From assembly GCA_036387135.1 (NCBI GenBank), contig DASVUH010000057.1:18689-82688 (forward strand): DNA of 64,000 nt, in the 5' to 3' direction. The DNA comes from JALZCH01 sp036387135 (lineage in GTDB: Bacteria > Acidobacteriota > Blastocatellia > Pyrinomonadales > Pyrinomonadaceae). Made by a program: the position numbers and the translations under genes. Under the pieces are notes generated by a model. The model saw only the letters and a list, made by a program, of their open reading frames with translations. It did not search any database and had not been told where the DNA came from. Positions 1 through 7,415 of the stretch are shown here, in pieces (the stretch's first letter is position 1; each line of letters opens with the position of its first letter).

Positions 1-247
1 GATAAATCAAAAGGTGCATCTTTAATTCGCTCGACGCTTTGCGGTCGTTCAGCGGTCTGCCTTCCAAATCTGTAACGGCAAGCGAATCTTCGGTCATTCG
101 CCCTTTTGAAGTCATTGTCGGCGTGGCAATGATTCTGCCGTCGTCGAGCCGGGCGCTGATGTTTCCGTCCGAGGAAGCGACGTAGCCGCGTTCGTAAAGA
201 AGCTTGCCGATTTGGATAATTTCGCGCCGCGCGGTTTTCTCGTCCAT
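1..247 (-). CDS. Class II aldolase/adducin family protein, N-terminal part (runs off the left edge)
   Basis: Reading from the ATG at 247 gives 82 residues that run off the window. The segment ERGYVASSDGNISAR followed by a beta strand ending in TPTMTSKGRMTEDSLAV matches the substrate and zinc-site N-terminal half of class II aldolases (L-fuculose-1-phosphate aldolase, ribulose-5-phosphate 4-epimerase and methylthioribulose dehydratase share it). The SSELKMHLLIY stretch is the usual E-x-K/H-x-H region just before the metal-binding histidines. Which sugar phosphate it cleaves cannot be told, because the C-terminal half is missing. Confidence 0.85.
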   Translation of the reverse strand, partial: MDEKTARREIIQIGKLLYERGYVASSDGNISARLDDGRIIATPTMTSKGRMTEDSLAVTDLEGRPLNDRKASSELKMHLLIY

Positions 248-285
248 CTTCGCCCGCTATTCTAACCTTTTTGGAAACAAAAATG

Positions 286-316
286 AAAAGGCAAGACTTT
301 TTCGGTCTTGCCTTTT
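286..316 (-). terminator. Intrinsic terminator after the small membrane protein
   Basis: A perfect 12-bp stem (286-297 with 305-316) with a 7-nt loop. Read on the minus strand it ends in a T-rich run. It sits directly downstream of the gene ending at 340 and separates it from the aldolase. Confidence 0.75.
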
Positions 317-339
317 AAATCAATAAAAATGTTTGTCTG

Positions 340-645
340 TTAACGAACCACTCTGGGCGGCGGTGGCGGAAGCGGCGGAAGCGGAACGGCGTCAAGCTCC
401 AATTCGCGGTTTATGCGAATTTCATCGCGCAGTCTTTCGTTTTCGCGGCGAACGCTGTCGAGCTGATAACGCAAATTATTTCGTTCATATCGGCTGGGGC
501 AACTGTATTCCGAATGACGCTTCCAGCCGCGGCGTTCATAATTTACCTTTGGCAAAGCGACGGAAACAAAGAAGCTGGCGATAAACAAACCCAAAACAAA
601 AGTCAGGAAAAACGGCAAAAATCTTTTCAGCAAATTCATCAACAT
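340..645 (-). CDS. Small single-pass membrane protein with coiled coil and proline-rich tail
   Basis: I do not recognise a family. From the ATG at 645 the protein has 101 residues: a hydrophobic helix near residues 8-27 (FFLTFVLGLFIASFF), a linker with two cysteines, a short coiled coil (NLRYQLDSVRRENERLRDEI) and a C-terminal run of proline and leucine. A longer reading from a TTG at 669 is possible. The architecture suggests an inner-membrane protein with a periplasmic or cytoplasmic coiled coil, but no function can be given. It lies just downstream of rex on the same strand (gap about 70 bp) and may be cotranscribed with it. Confidence 0.6.
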   Translation of the reverse strand: MLMNLLKRFLPFFLTFVLGLFIASFFVSVALPKVNYERRGWKRHSEYSCPSRYERNNLRYQLDSVRRENERLRDEIRINRELELDAVPLPPLPPPPPRVVR

Positions 646-713
646 AAGACGTGCAAAACTCCTTTTCAATCCCTTTGTTGCATTTTACACCAACCCGGCT
701 GCCCGCGAGCAAA

Positions 714-1391
714 TTATTTCGATGTTTTTTTTGCGGTTTTTTTTGAACTCTTCTCGCCGTTCGGCTGCGATAAAAAATACGACAAGCCTTCGAGCGAGAT
801 TGTTAGATCAACGGTTTTTAATTTTACTTCCGGGTGCGGCTGAAGCGGCACGGGCGCAAAATTTAAAACGGCTTTAACTCCGGTTTCGGCAACTGTGTCG
901 AAAACCGTCTGCGCTTTGTCGGCTGGAACGGTAATCACTGCGACATCAATTCCGTTTTCGCGCGCTATGCGCTCAAAATCCTGAAAATCGTAAACCGGAC
1001 ATTCCGAGCGCCCGATTTTCTGCCCGACTTTTTCGCGGCTCGAATCAAACAGCGCGATGACATTGAAATTAGATTGTTTAAAACCGTAATAATCCGCGAG
1101 CGCCGTTCCGAGCCGCCCGGCTCCGATAATCCCGACGCGATGCTCTTTATCCAATCCGAGAATTTTAGTCAAAGTCCGGCGCAACTCGTCAACGTAATAT
1201 CCGACGCCGCGCACGCCGAATTCGCCGAAATACGCCAAATCTTTGCGAATCTGCGCCGAATTAAGGTGAAATTTTTTTGCCAGAGCTTCGGATGAAACTG
1301 TTTTGATTCCTTCCTCTGCGAGCTGATTCAAGCAGCGCAGGTAAACGCTGAGGCGATTGGTAGTTAGTTCAGAAATCTTTTCCGTTTTCAT
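714..1391 (-). CDS. rex: Redox-sensing transcriptional repressor Rex
   Basis: Rex represses fermentation and respiration genes and releases DNA when NADH rises. The 225-residue length is typical. Residues 1-80 form the winged helix, with the family signature around 44-65 (NSAQIRKDLAYFGEFGVRG). The Rossmann NAD(H)-binding loop GIIGAGRLG follows at 87-95. The C-terminal tail is lysine/serine rich. The gene is divergent from ruvAB. Rex-like half sites in the shared upstream region hint at autoregulation, which is an inference. Start ATG at 1391. Confidence 0.95.
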   Translation of the reverse strand: MKTEKISELTTNRLSVYLRCLNQLAEEGIKTVSSEALAKKFHLNSAQIRKDLAYFGEFGVRGVGYYVDELRRTLTKILGLDKEHRVGIIGAGRLGTALADYYGFKQSNFNVIALFDSSREKVGQKIGRSECPVYDFQDFERIARENGIDVAVITVPADKAQTVFDTVAETGVKAVLNFAPVPLQPHPEVKLKTVDLTISLEGLSYFLSQPNGEKSSKKTAKKTSK

Positions 1392-1436
1392 TTCAAATAT
1401 AGATTCAATGGGAGATTATAACTTGAATCCGCTCGC

Positions 1437-1548
1437 TTGTGAAAAAAGGCGATAATCAAATGATGTTTTAACGCTTTTGGGCGTTGCTGTAAAGTGTCCG
1501 GTGAGTTATAATTTAATCTGTGAAACAAGTTGCGTTTGTGAAACAAAG
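1437..1548. promoter_or_regulatory. Possible Rex half-sites in the rex-ruvA divergent region
   Basis: The known Rex operator is a palindrome of TTGTGAA half sites. Three direct copies of TGTGAAA occur here, near 1438, 1519 and 1538, but no clear opposing half site is seen. This is therefore weak evidence. Two copies lie just downstream of the predicted ruvA -10 box. Confidence 0.25.
1484..1512 (+). promoter_or_regulatory. Sigma-70-type promoter for ruvAB
   Basis: TTGCTG at 1484-1489 and a perfect TATAAT at 1507-1512 are separated by 17 bp. The start point would be near 1519, giving a leader of about 70 nt before ruvA. Confidence 0.5.
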
Positions 1549-1588
1549 ATGTCAACTTGTTTATATAAAATCACATCAAAACTAAAAA

Positions 1589-2209
1589 ATGATTGCACAT
1601 TTATCAGGCAAATTATTGTTAAAAGGAGCAACGTCCGTCGTGATTGACATCGGCGGCGTCGGTTACGAAGTCACGATTCCGCTTTCGACCGCTTACGAAT
1701 TGGGCGAAACCGGCTCGGACGTTTCGCTGCGGATTTATACGCACGTCCGCGAGGAGGCTCTGCAACTCTACGGTTTTCAAACCGGGCGCGAGCGCGAGCT
1801 GTTTACACTGCTGATTTCGGTTTCCGGCATCGGCACAAAATCTGCAATTGCAATGCTTTCGTCAATGAACGCCGATGAAATTGCGGGCGCGATTCGCACC
1901 AATAATTTAGCGCGCTTAACGAGCGTTCCCGGCATCGGACGCAAAACCGCCGAGCGTCTGGTGATTGAATTGCGCGATAAGATTCTGCAAATTTCGTCGC
2001 CTGCGCTCGATGAAACAGTCGCCGCCGGAAACGGAAAAGCCCAAAAGCCTTCACTCGATACGGTTTACGACGACGCGCTTGAAGCGTTAATTAGTCTCGG
2101 CTATGCCAAGCCGGTTGCTGACCGAGCTTTGAAAACCGCAATGACTGATGGCGGCGAAATTTCAGTTCAGGCGCTGCTTAGAAGAAGTTTAAGAAATTTA
2201 TCGAAATAA
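1589..2209 (+). CDS. ruvA: Holliday junction branch migration protein RuvA
   Basis: RuvA binds four-way junctions as a tetramer and positions the RuvB motors. The 206 residues show the N-terminal OB fold (about 1-62), the two helix-hairpin-helix motifs in the middle (SGIGTKSAIAML and PGIGRKTAERLVIEL) and, after a flexible linker, the C-terminal RuvB-contacting helical domain (ALISLGYAKPVADRALK). The length is normal. No strong Shine-Dalgarno precedes the ATG at 1589. ruvB begins 1 bp after the stop codon, so the two are translationally coupled. Confidence 0.97.
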   Translation: MIAHLSGKLLLKGATSVVIDIGGVGYEVTIPLSTAYELGETGSDVSLRIYTHVREEALQLYGFQTGRERELFTLLISVSGIGTKSAIAMLSSMNADEIAGAIRTNNLARLTSVPGIGRKTAERLVIELRDKILQISSPALDETVAAGNGKAQKPSLDTVYDDALEALISLGYAKPVADRALKTAMTDGGEISVQALLRRSLRNLSK

Positions 2210-2210
2210 A

Positions 2211-3245
2211 ATGACTAACGAATACGAATTAAACGACAACCGCGACCGATTTCAGCAGGACGACGAAGCGAATATCGAACTGAGTTTGCGCCCGACTCGT
2301 CTCGGCGAATACATCGGTCAGAAAAAGGTCAAAGACAATCTCGGAGTTTTCCTCAAAGCGGCGAAAATGCGGCGCGAGGCGCTCGATCACGTTTTGCTGA
2401 CAGGACCGCCGGGACTCGGAAAAACAACGCTTTCGCAGATCGTCGCCAACGAAATGGGCGCGCAGCTTCACTCGACCGCCGGACCCGTGATTGAAAAAAG
2501 CGGCGATTTGGCGGCTTTGCTAACAAATTTACAGGAAGGCGACGTGCTGTTTATTGATGAGATTCATCGAATGAATCCGGCGATTGAAGAGATTTTGTAC
2601 CCGGCGATGGAGGATTATAATCTCGACATTATGATCGGGCAGGGAACTGCGGCGCGCTCGATTAAATTGGAATTGCCGAAGTTTACGCTCGTCGGCGCGA
2701 CGACCAGACCGGGTTTGATTACAGCGCCTTTGCGCGGGCGTTTCGGGATTCTTTTTCACCTCGATTTTTATCCGATTGATGATTTGCAGACAATTATTCT
2801 GCGTTCGGCTGGAATTTTAAACGTCGAGGTCGAAGAAAAAGGCGCGCGTGAAATCGCGCGCCGCGCTCGTGGCACTCCGCGTATCGCCAACCGTCTGCTG
2901 CGCCGCGTCCGCGATTACGCCGAAGTTGATTATGAAGGCAAAATCACGGAAGAAGTCGCAATGGACGCGCTCAATCGAATGGAAGTTGATACTTACGGTT
3001 TGGATGAAATTGACCGCAAACTGCTGCTGACGATTATCGAAAAATTCGACGGCGGTCCGGTCGGACTCGGGACGATTTCGGCATCGATTCACGAGGAAAA
3101 AGATTCAATCGAAGAAATCATTGAGCCTTATTTGATTCAAACCGGATTTTTAAACCGTACTCCGCGCGGGCGACTTGTAACCAGATTGGCTTACGAACAT
3201 TTTGGCGTCAATATGCCAATAATCAATCAGCCTTTGTTTGAATAA
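2211..3245 (+). CDS. ruvB: Holliday junction branch migration ATPase RuvB
   Basis: RuvB is the hexameric AAA+ motor that drives branch migration with RuvA. The protein has 344 residues. Visible motifs are Walker A GPPGLGKTT, Walker B with DEIHRMN, the sensor I region GATTRPG and the sensor II/arginine region ARGTPRIANRLLRRVRD, followed by the C-terminal winged helix (TPRGRLVTRLAYEHF). It is coupled to ruvA and ends before a strong bidirectional terminator. No ruvC is seen nearby. Confidence 0.98.
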   Translation: MTNEYELNDNRDRFQQDDEANIELSLRPTRLGEYIGQKKVKDNLGVFLKAAKMRREALDHVLLTGPPGLGKTTLSQIVANEMGAQLHSTAGPVIEKSGDLAALLTNLQEGDVLFIDEIHRMNPAIEEILYPAMEDYNLDIMIGQGTAARSIKLELPKFTLVGATTRPGLITAPLRGRFGILFHLDFYPIDDLQTIILRSAGILNVEVEEKGAREIARRARGTPRIANRLLRRVRDYAEVDYEGKITEEVAMDALNRMEVDTYGLDEIDRKLLLTIIEKFDGGPVGLGTISASIHEEKDSIEEIIEPYLIQTGFLNRTPRGRLVTRLAYEHFGVNMPIINQPLFE

Positions 3246-3270
3246 GCCGTTGTGGTCCAGCAAAATTTTA

Positions 3271-3318
3271 TTAAAGAAAAAGAAGCGCTGTTTGCAAACA
3301 GCGCTTCTTTTTCTTTAA
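3271..3318. terminator. Bidirectional terminator between ruvB and the Cys-repeat membrane protein
   Basis: A near-continuous perfect palindrome with arms 3271-3293 and 3296-3318. The A/T-rich outer parts give a T tract on either strand. It serves the two convergent genes. Confidence 0.85.
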
Positions 3319-3329
3319 TAATTGTTACT

Positions 3330-5222
3330 TCAATCTTTTGATTTATCTGGCGGGCTTTTCTCGGTGGGTTTAACAGTGGAACGGACGATCATAAATTTGT
3401 TGAGCAAGTCGAACCAAAACGGCGCGCCGAGCGAAATAGCAATTCCGGTGATAAGCCAGCCAATCAATTTCAACAAGAAATCTCTCTCATCCTTAAAGCA
3501 TTGATGTGGTGACAAGATCGAACATTGAGGCGGAGCTTGCTGCCACCCAATGGGCAATCCGAGACTTTTGATTCTGTCCAAATTATCGTTTAATTTGCAG
3601 TCAGCCGAAGTCGGATCAACTGCGCAAGAGGCGTGATTGCAAGCCGGCGAGTCGGAATCTTTTTCGCACGCCTGCGCTTGCTTGCATAAAGCTGAAACTT
3701 TATTTTCGCCGGCGCAAGTGACTTTCGAGCAACCGAATATTTTCGGATTTCTTTCGCAATCAAAAGAAAACGCTTTGCAATCCGCCGAGCCGAGCGGGTC
3801 TTTTTGGCATTTTTCAATTAGATTTTTACAATCCTCAGATTTCGGATCAGCCTCGCAAGGACTCAATTTGGGCGTTGGCGAGGGCTTTGTTTGCGAATTG
3901 GAGTTTGTTGTTACGTCTGAATTCGTGTTGCTTTTATTAGAATTTGAATTGGGCGCGGTTGCCGAGTTCGAGACAGGCGGCGAGGCTTGAATGAAAGCCG
4001 CCTTTATTACTGATGGCTCCGGGCTTGCTGCTGCTGAGGCGCTGTTGGAGTTCGTTGTTTTTGCAGGTGAAGCGGAAGTCGAAGGTTCGACACCGGAGTT
4101 ACTGGGTGTTTGAGTTGATTCTACTTTGTCGCTGTTTCCCGCATTAGAATTATTGCCTGAGGAGTTTGAGTTTCCCGATGGATTAGGATGTTCTCTAATA
4201 TATTCGGGAATCGTTGCAATCAATGCTGTGCGTAACCCCGGGTCGTGAACTAAGCCATTAACAATCGAAATCGTGTCGGCATTAACGGCGATGGCAGTAA
4301 AAAAGCCGATAAAAAAGGTAAAATACTGTACGCGCCGCTTATAAACTCCTGAGACTCGGTCCATTGTGTTGTCGTACCAATTCTCGATGTTTCTGCGAAC
4401 GTTGTCGATGTCGTCGCCCGCCGCATTAATCAGCGGCAATAGCGCGTTTTTTAGTTTCTCGTTTTGAATTGTCGCCACCGAATTTTTAAAATTTTCGAGC
4501 GAGTGTTTTTTGTCTGTAGGATCGCTCGGATCAATCGGCGCAAGCGTATCAATCAACGCTAAAGCGAAATTGCCGGAAGGAATGTAGGACGGCAGCTTTT
4601 TCCAATAAGAAAAACGGAATCTGCTTTTTTCGTAATCGTAATTGCCGGCGAAAAGCCCGTCTATCAACGGATGTTGATATAATTGTCTGACTTTATCCAA
4701 ATCGTTTAGATTTCTTTGCGCGACAAGATAATTATCTACCGCCTGGACATATCCGGGGCTGGTCGCGGTCGTCAAATCTTGTCCTTTCTGCGTGAAAGTT
4801 GTGTTAGCGTCAGCTAGATTGTTGTTTGCGGTCGCCAGATTTGATTGAGCCTGCGAGAACTTTACCGCATTTGTCGGATCGGCGGAGGCAACGAGTTTCG
4901 TTGCAATTTGTTGCCAAGTCGTTAATTTTTCTTTGTGCACCCAAGCCGTGACGTAATCTTCTTCGAGGTTTTTTAAGTTTGGTGGTGTTGGTTGCGGCGT
5001 GGCTGCGTCTTTTGCTGCTTTAGCATTTTCAAATCCGGTTCTGACTTTTTTGGTGTTTTCAGTATCTGCGACAATCATTTGCCGGATTCCTGTTTCGAGA
5101 TTAACGGCGCGTTGTTTCATAAACGATTCGATCAATTCATTGAACGCCGAAGAAACTAAACTCAACAATAAATAGACGAATATCACACCGATAGCGACAT
5201 CAAGCATATCCAAACCAGACAT
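3330..5222 (-). CDS. Large membrane protein with a six-fold cysteine repeat
   Basis: I do not recognise the function. The 630-residue protein has an N-terminal membrane helix (about 9-25, VIFVYLLLSLVSSAF), a helical/coiled region of about 250 residues, a second hydrophobic segment (about 298-320), and then a low-complexity Ser/Asn/Thr/Pro linker. After the linker come twelve cysteines in six repeats, each C-x(8-9)-C, separated by 4-6 residues, with D-P-x-S often inside. One or two more hydrophobic segments and a charged tail close the protein. The repeats probably form disulfides on the outer side of the membrane (inference). The gene stands alone, convergent with ruvB. Confidence 0.8.
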   Translation of the reverse strand: MSGLDMLDVAIGVIFVYLLLSLVSSAFNELIESFMKQRAVNLETGIRQMIVADTENTKKVRTGFENAKAAKDAATPQPTPPNLKNLEEDYVTAWVHKEKLTTWQQIATKLVASADPTNAVKFSQAQSNLATANNNLADANTTFTQKGQDLTTATSPGYVQAVDNYLVAQRNLNDLDKVRQLYQHPLIDGLFAGNYDYEKSRFRFSYWKKLPSYIPSGNFALALIDTLAPIDPSDPTDKKHSLENFKNSVATIQNEKLKNALLPLINAAGDDIDNVRRNIENWYDNTMDRVSGVYKRRVQYFTFFIGFFTAIAVNADTISIVNGLVHDPGLRTALIATIPEYIREHPNPSGNSNSSGNNSNAGNSDKVESTQTPSNSGVEPSTSASPAKTTNSNSASAAASPEPSVIKAAFIQASPPVSNSATAPNSNSNKSNTNSDVTTNSNSQTKPSPTPKLSPCEADPKSEDCKNLIEKCQKDPLGSADCKAFSFDCERNPKIFGCSKVTCAGENKVSALCKQAQACEKDSDSPACNHASCAVDPTSADCKLNDNLDRIKSLGLPIGWQQAPPQCSILSPHQCFKDERDFLLKLIGWLITGIAISLGAPFWFDLLNKFMIVRSTVKPTEKSPPDKSKD

Positions 5223-5641
5223 ATAAGATTCTCCTTTTGGTTATACGGATTTGGTTACTGCTAAAATCCGATTGTAAAAAAATGACGGATACAAACTTAG
5301 TTGACCGTGACCCACTTGAAGATTGAAGCAAATTGTCGGAAGACAGGAAGTTTATACGCTTGATTCGCCAGTCAGTCAATAATTTTTTTCACTTCTAACA
5401 AAACTCCATCCTTTGTGACTGTGAATTGAGTCGAGCGTCTGAAATGGCGGAAAAGTTTTGCAGATAAAGAAAGCATTCAATTGAAAACTTTTTGAATAAA
5501 ACGGATTGTTTTGTTTTGTGCTGCTTTCGATTAAACTTTTGAAAACTGTTAAGACTGAGAAAAAGTTTTGCTCAAAGCCTAATAATTGAGAGTTTAGTTC
5601 TCCACTATCTCAAAGAATTTATGTTTAACGGAGAAAACATT
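5223..5641. other. Intergenic region between divergent genes
   Basis: About 420 bp, AT-rich, with no supported ORF. It must carry the promoters of the Cys-repeat membrane protein (leftward) and of the beta-helix protein (rightward), but no -35/-10 pair stands out. A clear GGAG ribosome site lies just before 5642. Confidence 0.6.
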
Positions 5642-7357
5642 ATGAGAATTTTGCTGACAATTGTTTTTTGCCTTTTTATCATCGTTAATTTTTCCCAATC
5701 GAACGCGCCGACTTTTGCCGAATCGCCGGAAACGCAGCAACAGCAAGGCGTAAATCGTTTCGAGGGCTACAATATTTTTCTCGACGCGGTTGACATGCAT
5801 ATTCCGCAAGGCGGGACGTGCGCTACGCGATACGTCCCGCCCGCCACGCAAATCACCATCACCGATTTAAATCCCGCGACTCCGATGCGCCTCGGTTCTT
5901 GCGGCGGCGCGCCCGCCGTGCGTTCCGCGTCGGCAACTACGGCGACCGTCAATGCCGATGAAAACAATTACAAATGGTGTTTCACGGGCGAAGATAAAAC
6001 GTATCAGCTCTCGTTTCAAGCCGACCGTTTCGCCGGAAAAATCACTTATAACTGGATTGCCAACCCGGACGCGTTAACCGCCGGTTTTTACAACGTCCGA
6101 GATTTCGGCGCGAAAGGCGACGGGCAAACCGACGACACTGTTGCGATTCGCTCGGCGCTGGCGTTTATCGCCTCGCGCGGAGGAGGCGGAACTTTGCGTT
6201 TTCCCGAAGGCGATTATACAGTCGGCAAAGTCCCGAATTACAAAGGCATCACGCTCCCGCCGGGCGTGACAATCGAAGGCGTCGGCTCGATTCTGACAGG
6301 CGCGGCGATTAATAACGTCAATCAGCGCAGCCCTTCGCGCATCTCGCTCGCTCCGGGCGTAACGAACGCCGCCATTTTCCGAATTGGCGAATGCACCGAG
6401 CGAGTCGCCATTCGCGACATCGAGCTTTTCGCCAACAGTCAGGATAAAACTTACGGAATCGAAGCGGTCGGCACGAATTTAACGAGCCAGGATTTTTTCA
6501 TCGAGCGCGTCACCTTTAATAAATTCTATCGCGGCTTTTACGCCCACGCGATACACGCGCCCGGAACCGCCTGGCAGTTTGATTTCATCAAAGTGCGCGA
6601 TTCGCGTTTTCTCTACAACACGGACGCCGGAATCTGGGTTGATATTTGGAATACGGATTGGAAAATCGAAGGCAGCTTTTTCCAGGTGCCGCCCAAAACG
6701 GCGACAAACCGCGCCGACGGAATTTATATTTATCGAGCCGGAATGGTCAGCATCGCCGAGACTTTTTCCGGCGTTCCGGGCGGCGCGGGCGCGGGCGTCA
6801 AAGGCGGCGATTTTCTGCACATCATCGAGAACGGAAATCTGACGATTATCGGCAGTCAAACCGAAGGAATGACGCGCTCGCTGGTTTTCGGCGAGCTTCA
6901 GGGCGCAGGCAATTTGTCGTATCCGATCACGCTCATCAACAACATTTTCGGCGAGCCGCTGGAAATAAAAGGACGCCGAATGCTCGTCTCAACCGGAAAT
7001 CTGTACAGCGCAGGCAGCGTCAGACTGAATAATGACGTTGAGGTTTATTCGACCGGCGACCGTTTCTGCTACGACGGCTATATTTTGGGCTGCCAAACCG
7101 CAGGAAACCAGTCAAATTTTATCGGCGGAAAAATAATGTTCGCTACCGGACAGCCGACCAACCAGACTGTTCCGGGCAGACCAATGGTTTTAGGCAGCGA
7201 AGTCCAAATGCCGACTTTCCGCAGCAACGAACTGCCGCGCAATTCAAACAACGGAACGATGCTCTTCTGCGCCGACTGCCGCCGCAATTCGCAATGCTCC
7301 GGCGGCGGTCAAGGCGCTCCGGCAATGTTCATTAACGGGCGTTGGGAATGCTTATAA
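5642..7357 (+). CDS. Secreted pectate-lyase-like beta-helix protein
   Basis: Probably an exported polysaccharide-active or polysaccharide-binding protein. The ATG at 5642 is preferred over one at 5621 because it has a GGAG ribosome site and opens a signal peptide (MRILLTIVFCLFIIVNF). After an approximately 130-residue N-terminal domain, the signature FYNVRDFGAKGDGQTDDT marks the Pectate_lyase_3 / GH28-related family, followed by GGGTLRFPEGDY and many short beta-helix turns. Catalytic residues cannot be assigned safely. The last 50 residues hold two C-x-x-C-like pairs. It stands alone between a divergent gene and gyrA. Confidence 0.8.
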   Translation: MRILLTIVFCLFIIVNFSQSNAPTFAESPETQQQQGVNRFEGYNIFLDAVDMHIPQGGTCATRYVPPATQITITDLNPATPMRLGSCGGAPAVRSASATTATVNADENNYKWCFTGEDKTYQLSFQADRFAGKITYNWIANPDALTAGFYNVRDFGAKGDGQTDDTVAIRSALAFIASRGGGGTLRFPEGDYTVGKVPNYKGITLPPGVTIEGVGSILTGAAINNVNQRSPSRISLAPGVTNAAIFRIGECTERVAIRDIELFANSQDKTYGIEAVGTNLTSQDFFIERVTFNKFYRGFYAHAIHAPGTAWQFDFIKVRDSRFLYNTDAGIWVDIWNTDWKIEGSFFQVPPKTATNRADGIYIYRAGMVSIAETFSGVPGGAGAGVKGGDFLHIIENGNLTIIGSQTEGMTRSLVFGELQGAGNLSYPITLINNIFGEPLEIKGRRMLVSTGNLYSAGSVRLNNDVEVYSTGDRFCYDGYILGCQTAGNQSNFIGGKIMFATGQPTNQTVPGRPMVLGSEVQMPTFRSNELPRNSNNGTMLFCADCRRNSQCSGGGQGAPAMFINGRWECL

Positions 7358-7399
7358 ACAGAAAAAGCCGATTTAATTTTAAATCGGCTTTTTCTGTTT
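7356..7399. terminator. Bidirectional terminator between the beta-helix gene and gyrA
   Basis: A perfect 20-bp stem (7356-7375 with 7380-7399) with a 4-nt loop. A and T runs flank both sides. It overlaps the stop codon at 7355-7357 and serves both convergent genes. Confidence 0.85.
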
Positions 7400-7415
7400 A
7401 ATCTGTGAGACTTGT

